Source: JAIUNP01 sp020161975
GTDB lineage: Bacteria; Pseudomonadota; Alphaproteobacteria; Rhizobiales; Beijerinckiaceae
Assembly (NCBI GenBank): GCA_036745275.1
Contig: DAIOGK010000014.1
Coordinates: forward strand, 1-64,000
Length of the DNA stretch: 64,000 bases
Reading direction: 5' to 3'
Shown: in pieces, positions 1-8,070 of the stretch
How positions within the stretch are numbered: the stretch's first letter is position 1
Layout of the letters: each line of letters starts with the position of its first letter
Notes under the pieces: generated by a model
What the model saw: only the letters and a program-made list of their open reading frames with translations
What the model was told of the DNA's origin: nothing
Database searches by the model: none
Made by a program: the position numbers and the translations under genes

Positions 1-305
<305 letters not shown>

Positions 306-370
306 CGTTCCCATTACCCATGCCCGTTTGGGCGGTAATGAATAGATAACAGCTTGCTTCTTGTTCTTTG

Positions 371-491
371 CCAGCTTGGTGGCTTTTGCGCAGCGAAAAA
401 ACCCGATCCCATCCCGAACTCGGCCGTTAAGCGCTGCAGCGCCGATGGTACTATGTCTCAAGGCCTGGGAGAGTAGGTCGCTGCCAAGCTT
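371..491 (+). rRNA. rrf: 5S ribosomal RNA
   Basis: A ~120-base 5S gene follows the 23S gene. Helix I can be seen as AGCTTGG (373-379) pairing with CCAAGCT (484-490). The conserved loop segments CCCGAACTCGGCCGTTAA and GGGAGAGTAGGTCGCTGCC are present in the right order. Ends are approximate to a few bases. Order 23S-5S-tRNA-fMet is usual in Rhizobiales rrn operons. Confidence 0.94.
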
Positions 492-526
492 GCCAAGAAC
501 AATTCCGATATCACGATGATGACAGC

Positions 527-550
527 GCGGCGCGGATGCGCCGCTTTTTT
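527..550 (+). terminator. Rho-independent terminator after 5S rRNA
   Basis: A perfect 7-bp stem GCGGCGC (527-533) / GCGCCGC (538-544) with a 4-base loop is followed directly by six T residues (545-550). It sits between 5S rRNA and the initiator tRNA, so part of the rrn transcript may end here and the tRNA may depend on readthrough or processing. Confidence 0.7.
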
Positions 551-578
551 CATTTCTGCCTTTCGGCAGTCCGTTTGG

Positions 579-655
<77 letters not shown>

Positions 656-672
656 AATACCTATGCTTATGC

Positions 673-706
673 AAAGCCCTGCTTGGCCCTCGCCAGCGGG
701 GCTTTT
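673..706 (+). terminator. Terminator of the rrn/tRNA unit
   Basis: AAAGCCCTGC (673-682) pairs with GCGGGGCTTT (696-705), one G-U pair, loop of 13 bases, followed by a short T run. It lies 17 bases after the tRNA 3' end and probably ends the ribosomal operon transcript. Its own A/T arms make it a plausible bidirectional signal, though the gene arriving from the minus strand ends about 85 bases away. Confidence 0.65.
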
Positions 707-789
707 GCTTGTGTTGGCATTGTGTCCGTTTGGGGGGCATTCGGAGGTGCGGGTGCTCCTTCTCCGCGCAGCAACTGAGAAAGCCCCAG

Positions 790-1071
790 TTATTTCAAGA
801 CGGCATTGTGCAGCGATGTTTCGCCCCGGATCTGTTTCCGGATCTGCACGAGTTCGCGCTGCGTTGCTGATAGATCAATCTCGTCCTCACCCACGGCCGT
901 GCTGATGTCGCGCGATATGCTGAGGTCGAAGCCTTCCTCAGCGCTTTTTGATCGGCTGAAGCTGATGGGTGTCGCGGTGGGTGGCATTCTGATCTGCCCG
1001 AATGCCCATCCTGATTTCCCAAACGGGCTCCAAACGCCGTTGCATGGCTGGACTTCAACCTTGAACTTCAC
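790..1071 (-). CDS. Small hypothetical protein coupled to the GntR regulator
   Basis: A 93-residue reading frame whose GTG start overlaps the TGA stop of the GntR gene (GTGA, 1068-1071), an arrangement typical of translationally coupled operon partners. The product is soluble-looking with no membrane segment or signal peptide; it begins MKFKVEVQPCNGVW and has a charged C-terminal third that could be helical. I recognise no family. Another frame is also open over much of this stretch, so the gene rests mainly on the stop/start overlap. If real it probably belongs to the sulfated-compound regulon next door, but no function can be given. Confidence 0.5.
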   Translation of the reverse strand: MKFKVEVQPCNGVWSPFGKSGWAFGQIRMPPTATPISFSRSKSAEEGFDLSISRDISTAVGEDEIDLSATQRELVQIRKQIRGETSLHNAVLK

Positions 1072-1790
1072 GGTTTAAGGTCCATTTCGAGATGGATGTA
1101 GTCGCCGCGATAGGTAGCCTCGCCCAGATAGATCACCGTTCCATCGGGGCCCGTGAAGACACGGCGGATCTCAGCGACCGGTGTATTGACGGCAATTCCG
1201 AGATTTTTGGCGACTTCAACATCGGCAGCCCCGATGTTGAGCGTCTGGTAGGCTTTGGCGATCGTTATGCCGGGAAGCGAAGCGAAGAGCGGGATCACCA
1301 CCTCATTGCGGAAACGATCAGGCGCAAGCTTGAAGACACGCTCATCGATATAGATCGACACCACGCAGTATCGCTCGCCATCGCGCGAATGCACCCGACG
1401 CATATGAAAATAGTCCGGCGCGGCTGTGCCGTCGCGCTCGCTCAAAGCCGGCTGTTCATGGGTTTCGATGATATTGGAAAGGTCGGGCGTATCGCCGCGA
1501 TACATTTCCACAAGATCGTCCAGAGTGGTTTGCACCAGGAGCCGGCGCTGCCCCCCCGGTTCGGCGGTTACAAAAGTTCCGCGCCCGCGCTCGGGCGACA
1601 GCAGACCCTCGGTGGCCAGTAGCTGGATCGCCTGGCGCACTGTTACCCGCGCTACCTGGAATTCCTTCATCAATTGTTCGAGTGAGGGCAGGACCTGACC
1701 GCGTGGCCAAATCCCCCGCTTGATGCGGTGCCGCATCACATCCGCCACCTGAACGTAGAGGGGAATCGGAGCGCGGCCGAACATGTTCAT
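1068..1790 (-). CDS. GntR family regulator with UTRA ligand domain (HutC subfamily)
   Basis: A 240-residue protein with an N-terminal winged helix (about 8-75; PLYVQVADVMRHRI, then VARVTVRQAIQLLATEGLL and GRGTFV, the classic GntR recognition helix and wing) and a C-terminal UTRA effector domain (about 95-235). HutC-type regulators bind small metabolites such as sugar phosphates or amines. The gene is divergent from the ABC importer-sulfatase operon, with a 198-base shared region holding an inverted repeat, so local control of that operon is the simplest role; a repressor relieved by substrate is inferred, not shown. The ATG at 1790 gives a domain start at the usual distance from the N terminus. 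Confidence 0.93.
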   Translation of the reverse strand: MNMFGRAPIPLYVQVADVMRHRIKRGIWPRGQVLPSLEQLMKEFQVARVTVRQAIQLLATEGLLSPERGRGTFVTAEPGGQRRLLVQTTLDDLVEMYRGDTPDLSNIIETHEQPALSERDGTAAPDYFHMRRVHSRDGERYCVVSIYIDERVFKLAPDRFRNEVVIPLFASLPGITIAKAYQTLNIGAADVEVAKNLGIAVNTPVAEIRRVFTGPDGTVIYLGEATYRGDYIHLEMDLKP

Positions 1791-1816
1791 GGCGATTCAA
1801 ATTAGCCCTTGCATTA

Positions 1817-1847
1817 AACGTCCTAATCTTAGAATGTTTAGAACGTT
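1817..1847. promoter_or_regulatory. Candidate GntR operator in the divergent promoter region
   Basis: AACGTCCTAA (1817-1826) and TTAGAACGTT (1838-1847) form an imperfect inverted repeat (9 of 10 positions) with an 11-base spacer that itself contains TCTTAG. A possible -35/-10 pair TTGCAT (1809-1814) and TAGAAT (1830-1835) overlaps it, so a bound repressor would block the promoter of the importer operon. It lies 27 bases upstream of the regulator start codon, which would also allow autoregulation. Confidence 0.5.
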
Positions 1848-1988
1848 ACCACAGTATGGCGACACGTCGCGTCTTTTTCAATGCTCGCGCCGCCCCCGTC
1901 GGCAGGACCCTTGTCCGCAAGGTTCCGGTGGAATGTCGGCTCAACAGTTCACGGGCGGTCGGGCTCACATTCCAGATGGAGGAAGAAA

Positions 1989-3407
1989 ATGAACGACCAA
2001 CATGACGGTCAACGCCGGGACGCAGTCTCTGTCAACCGCCGGACCATCCTGAAGGGTACGACGGCTGGCGTCACGGTTCTGGCTATGCCGGCCCTGCTGG
2101 CAGGCAAGTCCTTCGCTGCTGGCACTGCTGAATCCCTGAAGAACGCCAAGGTGAATTGGCAGCAGGCCAAGGGCTCGGCCATCACGATCGGCGTTATCCC
2201 AGCAGGATATTTCAAAAATCTCGAGGCGCTTCTGCCTGCATTCAAGGAACTGACAGGCATCGATGCGCGCCTCGAAATGACCCCGCCGGGACAGATCCGT
2301 CAGAAAGCGGTTCTCGATCTTTCGAGCAAGACCGGCACTTGGGCGAGCCATGCCGCAGACCCGATGTATTACGACCTCTATGTTGCCAACGGCTGGGTCG
2401 ATCCGCTTGACGGTTATCTGGGCGATGCCAGCATGACGGACGCTGCCTGGTTCGATTACGAGGACATTCTGCGCGGTTGGCGCGGCGCAACCTCCGTCGG
2501 CGGCAAGCCCTACGGCATCCCCTATGACGGCGAGGCGACGCTGCAAGTCTATCGCAGCGATGTCTACAAAACGCTCGGTCTCAAGCCGGCCGAAACGCTG
2601 GAGGAATATGCGGCCAACGCAGCCAAGGCCAACGCTCCAGCCAACCGGATGTGGGGCGCGGCCCTCCGTGGCTTCAAAGGCGCTGGCCAGAACATGTACA
2701 TTTATCCATCGCTCTACCTTGCCTTCGGCGGCAAATGGTTCAATGGCGGCAAGATGACCGTCAATACGCCGGAAGGCGTCGCCGCGCTCGAATGGTACGT
2801 TGACCTGTTGAAAAAGAACGCGCCGGGCGGCGTGGAGAACTGGAACTGGCCAGACATCGCCGATGCCTTCAGCCAGGGAACGCTCGCGTCCTACATCGAT
2901 GCCAATAGCTCGGCTGCCGTCATCGCCAACAAGGAAAAGTCGAAAGTTGTCGGCAATATCGGCTTTGCCCGCTGGCCTAAGGGTCCATCGGGCCGTCGCG
3001 TCACCTCGATCTGGACGTGGAGTTTCCCGATCAACGCCGCCCTTTCGAAGAAAGACAAGGTTGCGACCTGGCTGTTCATCCAGTGGGCCACCTCCAAGGA
3101 GACGCAGGCGGCGACCTCCTATGCCTTCGACGGTGACTACAAGCGCCTGGGCGTCAACCGCTCGTCGACCTGGGCCCAAGGACCTTTCCGCGACATGCTC
3201 GGTGGGCTCGGCGCGAACTTCATTGAGGCCTCGATCCAGTCGCTGGAGAAGGACACCGACGTCGACTGGCGTCCGCGTACGCCGCAATGGCCGGCAGTCG
3301 GCGAGACTATGGCGACCGCCATCCAGGCAAGCCTCGTCGGTCAGGCCAAGCCTGCGGAGGCGCTCGCCACCGCCCAGAAGAAAATCGATGGCTTCATGAA
3401 AGGCTGA
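1989..3407 (+). CDS. Extracellular solute-binding protein family 1 (sugar ABC importer)
   Basis: A 472-residue periplasmic binding protein of the CUT1 type (COG1653). The start at 1989 is preceded by GGAGGA and yields a twin-arginine signal (N16-R17-R18-T-I-L-K-G) followed by a hydrophobic stretch ending near FAAG; the frame is open further upstream but that would bury the Tat signal. The mature part has the typical two-lobe features, with tryptophan-rich segments (WNWPDIADAF) common in sugar sites. It is the first gene of the importer operon, 39 bases ahead of the first permease. Folding before export is implied by the Tat signal. Substrate cannot be read from sequence; the sulfatase downstream points to a sulfated carbohydrate or similar ester. 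Confidence 0.95.
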   Translation: MNDQHDGQRRDAVSVNRRTILKGTTAGVTVLAMPALLAGKSFAAGTAESLKNAKVNWQQAKGSAITIGVIPAGYFKNLEALLPAFKELTGIDARLEMTPPGQIRQKAVLDLSSKTGTWASHAADPMYYDLYVANGWVDPLDGYLGDASMTDAAWFDYEDILRGWRGATSVGGKPYGIPYDGEATLQVYRSDVYKTLGLKPAETLEEYAANAAKANAPANRMWGAALRGFKGAGQNMYIYPSLYLAFGGKWFNGGKMTVNTPEGVAALEWYVDLLKKNAPGGVENWNWPDIADAFSQGTLASYIDANSSAAVIANKEKSKVVGNIGFARWPKGPSGRRVTSIWTWSFPINAALSKKDKVATWLFIQWATSKETQAATSYAFDGDYKRLGVNRSSTWAQGPFRDMLGGLGANFIEASIQSLEKDTDVDWRPRTPQWPAVGETMATAIQASLVGQAKPAEALATAQKKIDGFMKG

Positions 3408-3446
3408 CTTTCAACGGCAGTCGCTGAAACGAGGGGAAGAAAAGCC

Positions 3447-4340
3447 ATGCCCGCGGTCACCAAGAGACTGTTCGATAAGGAACAGAACTTCGCCATGCTC
3501 CTGGTCGCGCCTGCCGTGGTCATACTGCTGGCCACGACCACTCTTCCCCTCGCCTTTCTAATCTGGAATTCCTTCCACTCGATCAACCTGGCGATGCCGT
3601 TCATGAACGGCTTCATCGGGTTCGAGAACTATCGCACCATGCTGCACGACGGCGAATTCTGGCATTCGCTCGGCCTGACCGCGATCTATACCGCCAGCAC
3701 TGTCATCATGCAGTTGGTCATCGGCCTTGGTCTGGCTCTGCTGGTCATGCAGATTCCGGCCGGCCAGTGGCTGTTTCGCATCGTCGCCATCCTGCCCATT
3801 GTGCTCGCGCCCGTCGTCGTCGGCCTGTTCTGGCGTACGCTGATGCTTGCGCCCAACTTCGGCATTGTCGATTTCATGACCAGGGCGCTGGGCTTTGATG
3901 CTGTCAACTGGCTGGGTTCCACGACGCCGGCGCTTGTCTCCGTCATCCTCATTCACACCTGGCAGTGGACGCCTTTCGCCTTCCTGGTGTTGTTGGCAAG
4001 TCTCGCCTCGTTGCCGCCAGATGTCTATGAGGCCGCCCGGATCGATCGGGCCAGCGCGTGGCGCCGCTTCATCCACATCACGCTGCCGCTGCTGCGTCCG
4101 GCCATCGTTATCGTCGTCATCATGCGATCAATGATTGCGCTGTCGGCCTTTGCCGCGATTTTCGCCGCCACCGGCGGCGGCCCCGGCACTGCCACGGAAA
4201 TCCTCAACCTCTACGCCTACAGGACGTCCTTTGTGAAACTGGACTTCGGCTATGGGTCGGCGCTTGCTGTTGCCCTGTTGCTGATCACGCTGGTCGTCTC
4301 GTCCGTACTGTTTGTCATTCGCACTGCCAGGACGCGTTGA
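3447..4340 (+). CDS. ABC sugar importer permease (MalF/UgpA type)
   Basis: A 297-residue inner-membrane protein with about six hydrophobic segments. The cytoplasmic EAA loop that docks on the ATPase is visible near residue 195 (EAARIDRASAWRRFIHITLPLL), close to the family consensus. A good ribosome site (GAGGGGAAG) precedes the ATG. It is separated by 2 bases from the second permease, as expected for a heterodimeric channel made of this protein and its neighbour. Confidence 0.95.
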   Translation: MPAVTKRLFDKEQNFAMLLVAPAVVILLATTTLPLAFLIWNSFHSINLAMPFMNGFIGFENYRTMLHDGEFWHSLGLTAIYTASTVIMQLVIGLGLALLVMQIPAGQWLFRIVAILPIVLAPVVVGLFWRTLMLAPNFGIVDFMTRALGFDAVNWLGSTTPALVSVILIHTWQWTPFAFLVLLASLASLPPDVYEAARIDRASAWRRFIHITLPLLRPAIVIVVIMRSMIALSAFAAIFAATGGGPGTATEILNLYAYRTSFVKLDFGYGSALAVALLLITLVVSSVLFVIRTARTR

Positions 4341-4342
4341 TC

Positions 4343-5200
4343 ATGGCCATCAATCCGCACATCACCGCGCGCCGGCGGCGCAATGTCATTCTGTATCTGA
4401 TCTCGATTGCAGTCCTGTCCGTCTGGGCATTTCCAGTCATCTGGGCGATCGTCGTCTCGCTGAAGTCGGAAACGGAGGTGCTGGCTTATCCGCCTAACCT
4501 GTTCTTCAGGCCGACGCTCGACAATTACTCCGACGCGCTGTTCGGCAGCTTCTCAATCGTTCAGAGCTTCATCACCAGCTTCGTCATCTCGGCGTTGACG
4601 ACCGTGCTGACCATCATCTTCGCTGTGCCAGCCGCCTACGCTTTCGCGCGGCTGAAATTGAGGGGCAAGAAGGTGATCGGCTTCTATACGCTGGTCACCC
4701 AGATGATTCCGCCGGTCGGCCTTGTGATCCCGTATTTCCTGATCCTGAACCGCATCGGTTGGCTCGATACTTATCAGGGCATGGTGACGGTGTTCCTTAC
4801 CTTCTCGCTGCCCTTCGCCATCTGGCTTCTGGTGTCCTATATGGAAGATATTCCCCAGGAGATGGAGGAGGCTGCCTATCTCGACAAGGCCAGCCGCTTC
4901 CAGACACTTTGGCACATTATCCTGCCGCAGGTGCGTGGCGGCATCGCCGTAACCGTCATCTTCGTCTTCCTCAATGCCTGGAACGAGTTCCTGTTTGCCG
5001 TCCAACTTGGCGGCAACACGGTCCGCCCGGTCACTGTGGCCATGTATAATTTCGTGTCCGTCGAGCAGACGCTCTGGGCCAAGCTTTCGGCAGCCGCGCT
5101 CATCGCCATGTTGCCCATGATCATCATCGGCATTGTCGCACAAAAGCAGATCGTCAAGGGTCTGACCGTCGGTGCCGTCAAAGGAGGGGGACGCCGATGA
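4343..5200 (+). CDS. ABC sugar importer permease (MalG/UgpE type)
   Basis: A 285-residue permease with an N-terminal basic segment (TARRRRN), about six membrane helices and the EAA loop near residue 175 (EEAAYLDKASRFQTLWHIILP). The same frame is open far upstream inside the previous gene, but the ATG at 4343, 3 bases after that gene's stop, gives the normal family length and first helix. Its last codons overlap the ATPase gene (ATGA, 5197-5200), so the two are translationally coupled. Confidence 0.95.
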   Translation: MAINPHITARRRRNVILYLISIAVLSVWAFPVIWAIVVSLKSETEVLAYPPNLFFRPTLDNYSDALFGSFSIVQSFITSFVISALTTVLTIIFAVPAAYAFARLKLRGKKVIGFYTLVTQMIPPVGLVIPYFLILNRIGWLDTYQGMVTVFLTFSLPFAIWLLVSYMEDIPQEMEEAAYLDKASRFQTLWHIILPQVRGGIAVTVIFVFLNAWNEFLFAVQLGGNTVRPVTVAMYNFVSVEQTLWAKLSAAALIAMLPMIIIGIVAQKQIVKGLTVGAVKGGGRR

Positions 5201-6267
5201 GTGACGGCAAGGGGCGGGTCACGCTCAGCGGAATTCGCAAGACTTTCGGCAGCTTTGAAGCGCTGAAGGGTATCAATCTGGATATCGAGCCGGGCGAGTT
5301 CTTTGCGCTGCTGGGCCCCTCGGGCTCTGGCAAGTCGACGACGCTCCGCGTCATTGCCGGTCTTGAGCAGCCCGACCAGGGCACAATGACCGTCGACGGT
5401 GTTGACGTCACCTATGCCTCGCCGGGCGACCGCAACATCGCCATGGTGTTTCAGAACTATGCGCTTTATCCGCACATGACGCTCGCCCAGAACATCGGCT
5501 TTCCACTGAAGATGGACGGTGTGCCGAAGGCCGAGATAGAGCCGCGCGTGCGCGAGGCGGCCGCGAAGGTCAAGATTGCTCATCTGCTCGACCGCCGCCC
5601 CGGCCAACTTTCGGGTGGCCAGCAGCAGCGTTGTGCGCTCGCTCGCGCCATCGTGCGCCAACCGCGTCTGTTCCTGCTCGACGAGCCGCTGTCCAATCTC
5701 GACGCGCAATTGCGCCTGGAAACACGCATCGAACTGAAGCGCCTTCATTCCAGCATGGACGTGACGACGATCTACGTCACCCATGACCAGGAAGAAGCCA
5801 TGACCATCGCTGACCGCATGGCGATTTTCCGCGACGGAAACCTGATCCAGATCGGAACGCCAGAAGACGTGTTCAACCGGCCCGACAACACCGATGTGGC
5901 TGCCTTTATCGGTAGCCCGCCGATGAACCTGATGCCCGCGCGACTGGAGAAGGGTGGCCTGTTTGTTGCCGGTCGCCGCATCGCCGACGCCGCCCGCTAC
6001 GATCGCCCTGACGGTGAGGTCATCCTCGGCATTCGCCCCAGTCATCTGCATCCCGCCAACGATGGCGTCCCCGGCCGCCTGCTGCTCTCCGAAAATCTCG
6101 GCGAGAACATGCTTCTGAACATCGATGTCGAGGGTGAGATCGTGAAATTGCGGTTGCCAGACGTGCGCCGTCTTGCCGCCGGCGAGACGATCAACCTCGC
6201 CTTCGATCCCAGCTTCATCCACCTGTTCGACCCCGAATCCCGCCAACGTATTGACCACGCCGCATGA
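5197..6267 (+). CDS. ABC sugar importer ATPase (UgpC/MalK/MsmX type)
   Basis: A 356-residue ATPase that powers the two preceding permeases. It shows Walker A GPSGSGKST (40-48), the Q-loop region NYALYPHMT, the signature LSGGQQQR (from about 138), Walker B LFLLDEPLSNLD and the switch histidine in THDQEEAM, followed by the C-terminal OB/TOBE regulatory domain typical of MalK-like proteins (about 240-356). The TOBE domain can accept regulatory partners or small effectors in relatives. Overlap with the upstream permease and a 22-base gap to the sulfatase place it inside the operon. Confidence 0.96.
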   Translation: MSDGKGRVTLSGIRKTFGSFEALKGINLDIEPGEFFALLGPSGSGKSTTLRVIAGLEQPDQGTMTVDGVDVTYASPGDRNIAMVFQNYALYPHMTLAQNIGFPLKMDGVPKAEIEPRVREAAAKVKIAHLLDRRPGQLSGGQQQRCALARAIVRQPRLFLLDEPLSNLDAQLRLETRIELKRLHSSMDVTTIYVTHDQEEAMTIADRMAIFRDGNLIQIGTPEDVFNRPDNTDVAAFIGSPPMNLMPARLEKGGLFVAGRRIADAARYDRPDGEVILGIRPSHLHPANDGVPGRLLLSENLGENMLLNIDVEGEIVKLRLPDVRRLAAGETINLAFDPSFIHLFDPESRQRIDHAA

Positions 6268-6289
6268 TTGCCAATCCGGAGACATCGCA

Positions 6290-7816
6290 ATGAAAACCGT
6301 CTTCCTGCTTTTCGATTCCCTCAACCGGTTGATGCTTGAACCCTATGGTGGCGAGGTCCTCAAGACGCCGAATTTCCGCCGGCTGGCGGAGCGCTGCGTC
6401 ACCTTCGACAACCACTATATCGGCTCGATGCCATGCATGCCGGCGCGCCGCGACATGCAGACCGGCCGCCACACCTTCCTGCATCGCAGCTGGGGGCCGC
6501 TTGAGCCCTTCGACAATTCCTTCCCGGAGCTGCTGAAAACGGTCGGTGCCTACTCGCACCTCATTTCCGATCACTACCATTATTGGGAGGACGGCGGTGC
6601 GACCTATCACACGCGCTACAATTCCTTCGAGTTCATCCGCGGTCAGGAATCAGACCCGTGGAAGGCGCTGCTGACCTCGCCCATCGACCGGATCAAGGAA
6701 AAGTACCATCAGAGCCAGAGTGATCCGAACTCCAAGCAGAACCCCTATTTCTATATGATCAACCGCGAGTTCATCAAAGAGGAGAAGGACTTCCCGTCGG
6801 TTCAGTGTTTCGATGCCGGCTTCAATTTCCTCGACATAAACCGCACCGCCGACAACTGGTTTCTGCAGATCGAGACCTTCGATCCGCATGAGCCCTTCTT
6901 CGCGCCCGACCGGTTCAAGGATCTGTTCCCGACCAACTATGACGGACCGATCCTCGACTGGCCGCGCTATGAGCGCGTCACTGAGAAGCAGGACGAGATC
7001 GACGAACTGCGTGCCAACTATTTTGCGCTCCTCAGCCTGTGCGACCACCTGCTCGGTCGCTTCCTGGACTATTTCGACGAACATGACATGTGGAAGGATA
7101 CTGCCCTCATCCTGACCACGGACCATGGCTTCCTGCTTGGCGAGCACGACTGGTGGGCCAAGAACCGCATGCCGATGTATGAGGAAATCTCGCATATCCC
7201 GCTCTTTATCCACCATCCGGACTTCGCCTCGAAGGCCGGCGAGCGACGCAAGAGCCTGACCCAGACGATCGATCTGATGCCAACCATCTGCGAACTCTTC
7301 GGCGCAGAAATCCCGGCAGAGGTGGAGGGCAAGTCGCTCATCAAACTGCTCGAGAGGGACGAGCCCCAGCGCGCGGCCGCCATGTTCGGCTACTGGGGTG
7401 GTGGCGTGAACGTGGTCGATGGTCGATATACCTATTTCTGCTACCCGAAGGACATGAAGAACCAGGATCTTTATCAGTACACGCTGATGCCGGCTCACAT
7501 GACCAAACTGTTCACGATCGACGAGCTGAAAAGCGCCAGCCTGGTGCCACCGTTCGCGTTCACCAAGGGCGTGCCGCTCTTGCGCGTCGCCCACAAGTCG
7601 AAGGCCGACACCAAGACCCACAGCTATCATTTTCCCGAAAAGATGGAGGACACCAGCACGGTCCTCTACGACTTGCACAATGATCCGGGCCAGACGACGC
7701 CAGTCAATGATCCTGCCGTCAAGCGCCGGCTGAAGGATGCGCTCTATGCCATGATGAAGGCGAACGACGCCCCGCCCGAGGCGGTTGCCCGCATGAAGGA
7801 CAGCCTGGGCACCTAG
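6290..7816 (+). CDS. Type I sulfatase (alkaline phosphatase superfamily), cytoplasmic
   Basis: A 508-residue sulfatase-family hydrolase. The formylglycine signature is C49-M-P51-A-R53 followed by MQTG, the Cys-type motif, so activity would need a formylglycine-generating enzyme; none is in the window. Metal ligands appear as D9 near the N terminus (LLFDSLNR) and D278-H279 (TTDHGFLLGEH). The start at 6290 gives no signal peptide, so the enzyme should act in the cytoplasm on imported sulfate esters. Phosphonate or phosphate monoester hydrolysis is the main alternative, since some relatives use the same fold for that. It is the last gene of the importer operon, 22 bases after the ATPase. Confidence 0.93.
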   Translation: MKTVFLLFDSLNRLMLEPYGGEVLKTPNFRRLAERCVTFDNHYIGSMPCMPARRDMQTGRHTFLHRSWGPLEPFDNSFPELLKTVGAYSHLISDHYHYWEDGGATYHTRYNSFEFIRGQESDPWKALLTSPIDRIKEKYHQSQSDPNSKQNPYFYMINREFIKEEKDFPSVQCFDAGFNFLDINRTADNWFLQIETFDPHEPFFAPDRFKDLFPTNYDGPILDWPRYERVTEKQDEIDELRANYFALLSLCDHLLGRFLDYFDEHDMWKDTALILTTDHGFLLGEHDWWAKNRMPMYEEISHIPLFIHHPDFASKAGERRKSLTQTIDLMPTICELFGAEIPAEVEGKSLIKLLERDEPQRAAAMFGYWGGGVNVVDGRYTYFCYPKDMKNQDLYQYTLMPAHMTKLFTIDELKSASLVPPFAFTKGVPLLRVAHKSKADTKTHSYHFPEKMEDTSTVLYDLHNDPGQTTPVNDPAVKRRLKDALYAMMKANDAPPEAVARMKDSLGT

Positions 7817-7828
7817 TGCCGAAAACCG

Positions 7829-7860
7829 GCGGCAAGCCAGCCTTCGCGCCGGCTTGCCGC
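7829..7860. terminator. Strong hairpin after the sulfatase operon; rest of gap empty
   Basis: GCGGCAAGCC (7829-7838) and GGCTTGCCGC (7851-7860) form a perfect 10-bp stem with a 12-base loop, 12 bases after the sulfatase stop. There is no T run, so it may stabilise the 3' end or act with Rho. In 7861-8070, up to the end of the convergent glycosyltransferase gene, I see no convincing gene or signal. Confidence 0.45.
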
Positions 7861-8070
7861 GCTGATGCGCACAGCCCGACTGCCGCCAATCGCGAGGCAT
7901 TGTGACGGACTGGAAGTCCTGTATCGGCGCCGTGATGCAGCAGGGATCAGTGCTGAACTGGCTCTAGGCGATCATGACCTGTCGTGCCGCCAGTGCTGGG
8001 CATCCGGATCGATCACCGGCAACTTCGAGTCCGCCTCGTGTGGTCCCCGGAACATCACTCCAACTCCTGT

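Noticed and set aside
1965..3287. A 440-codon minus-strand frame opposite the solute-binding protein gene
   Set aside because: Shadow of a clearly coding plus-strand gene with Tat signal and ribosome site.
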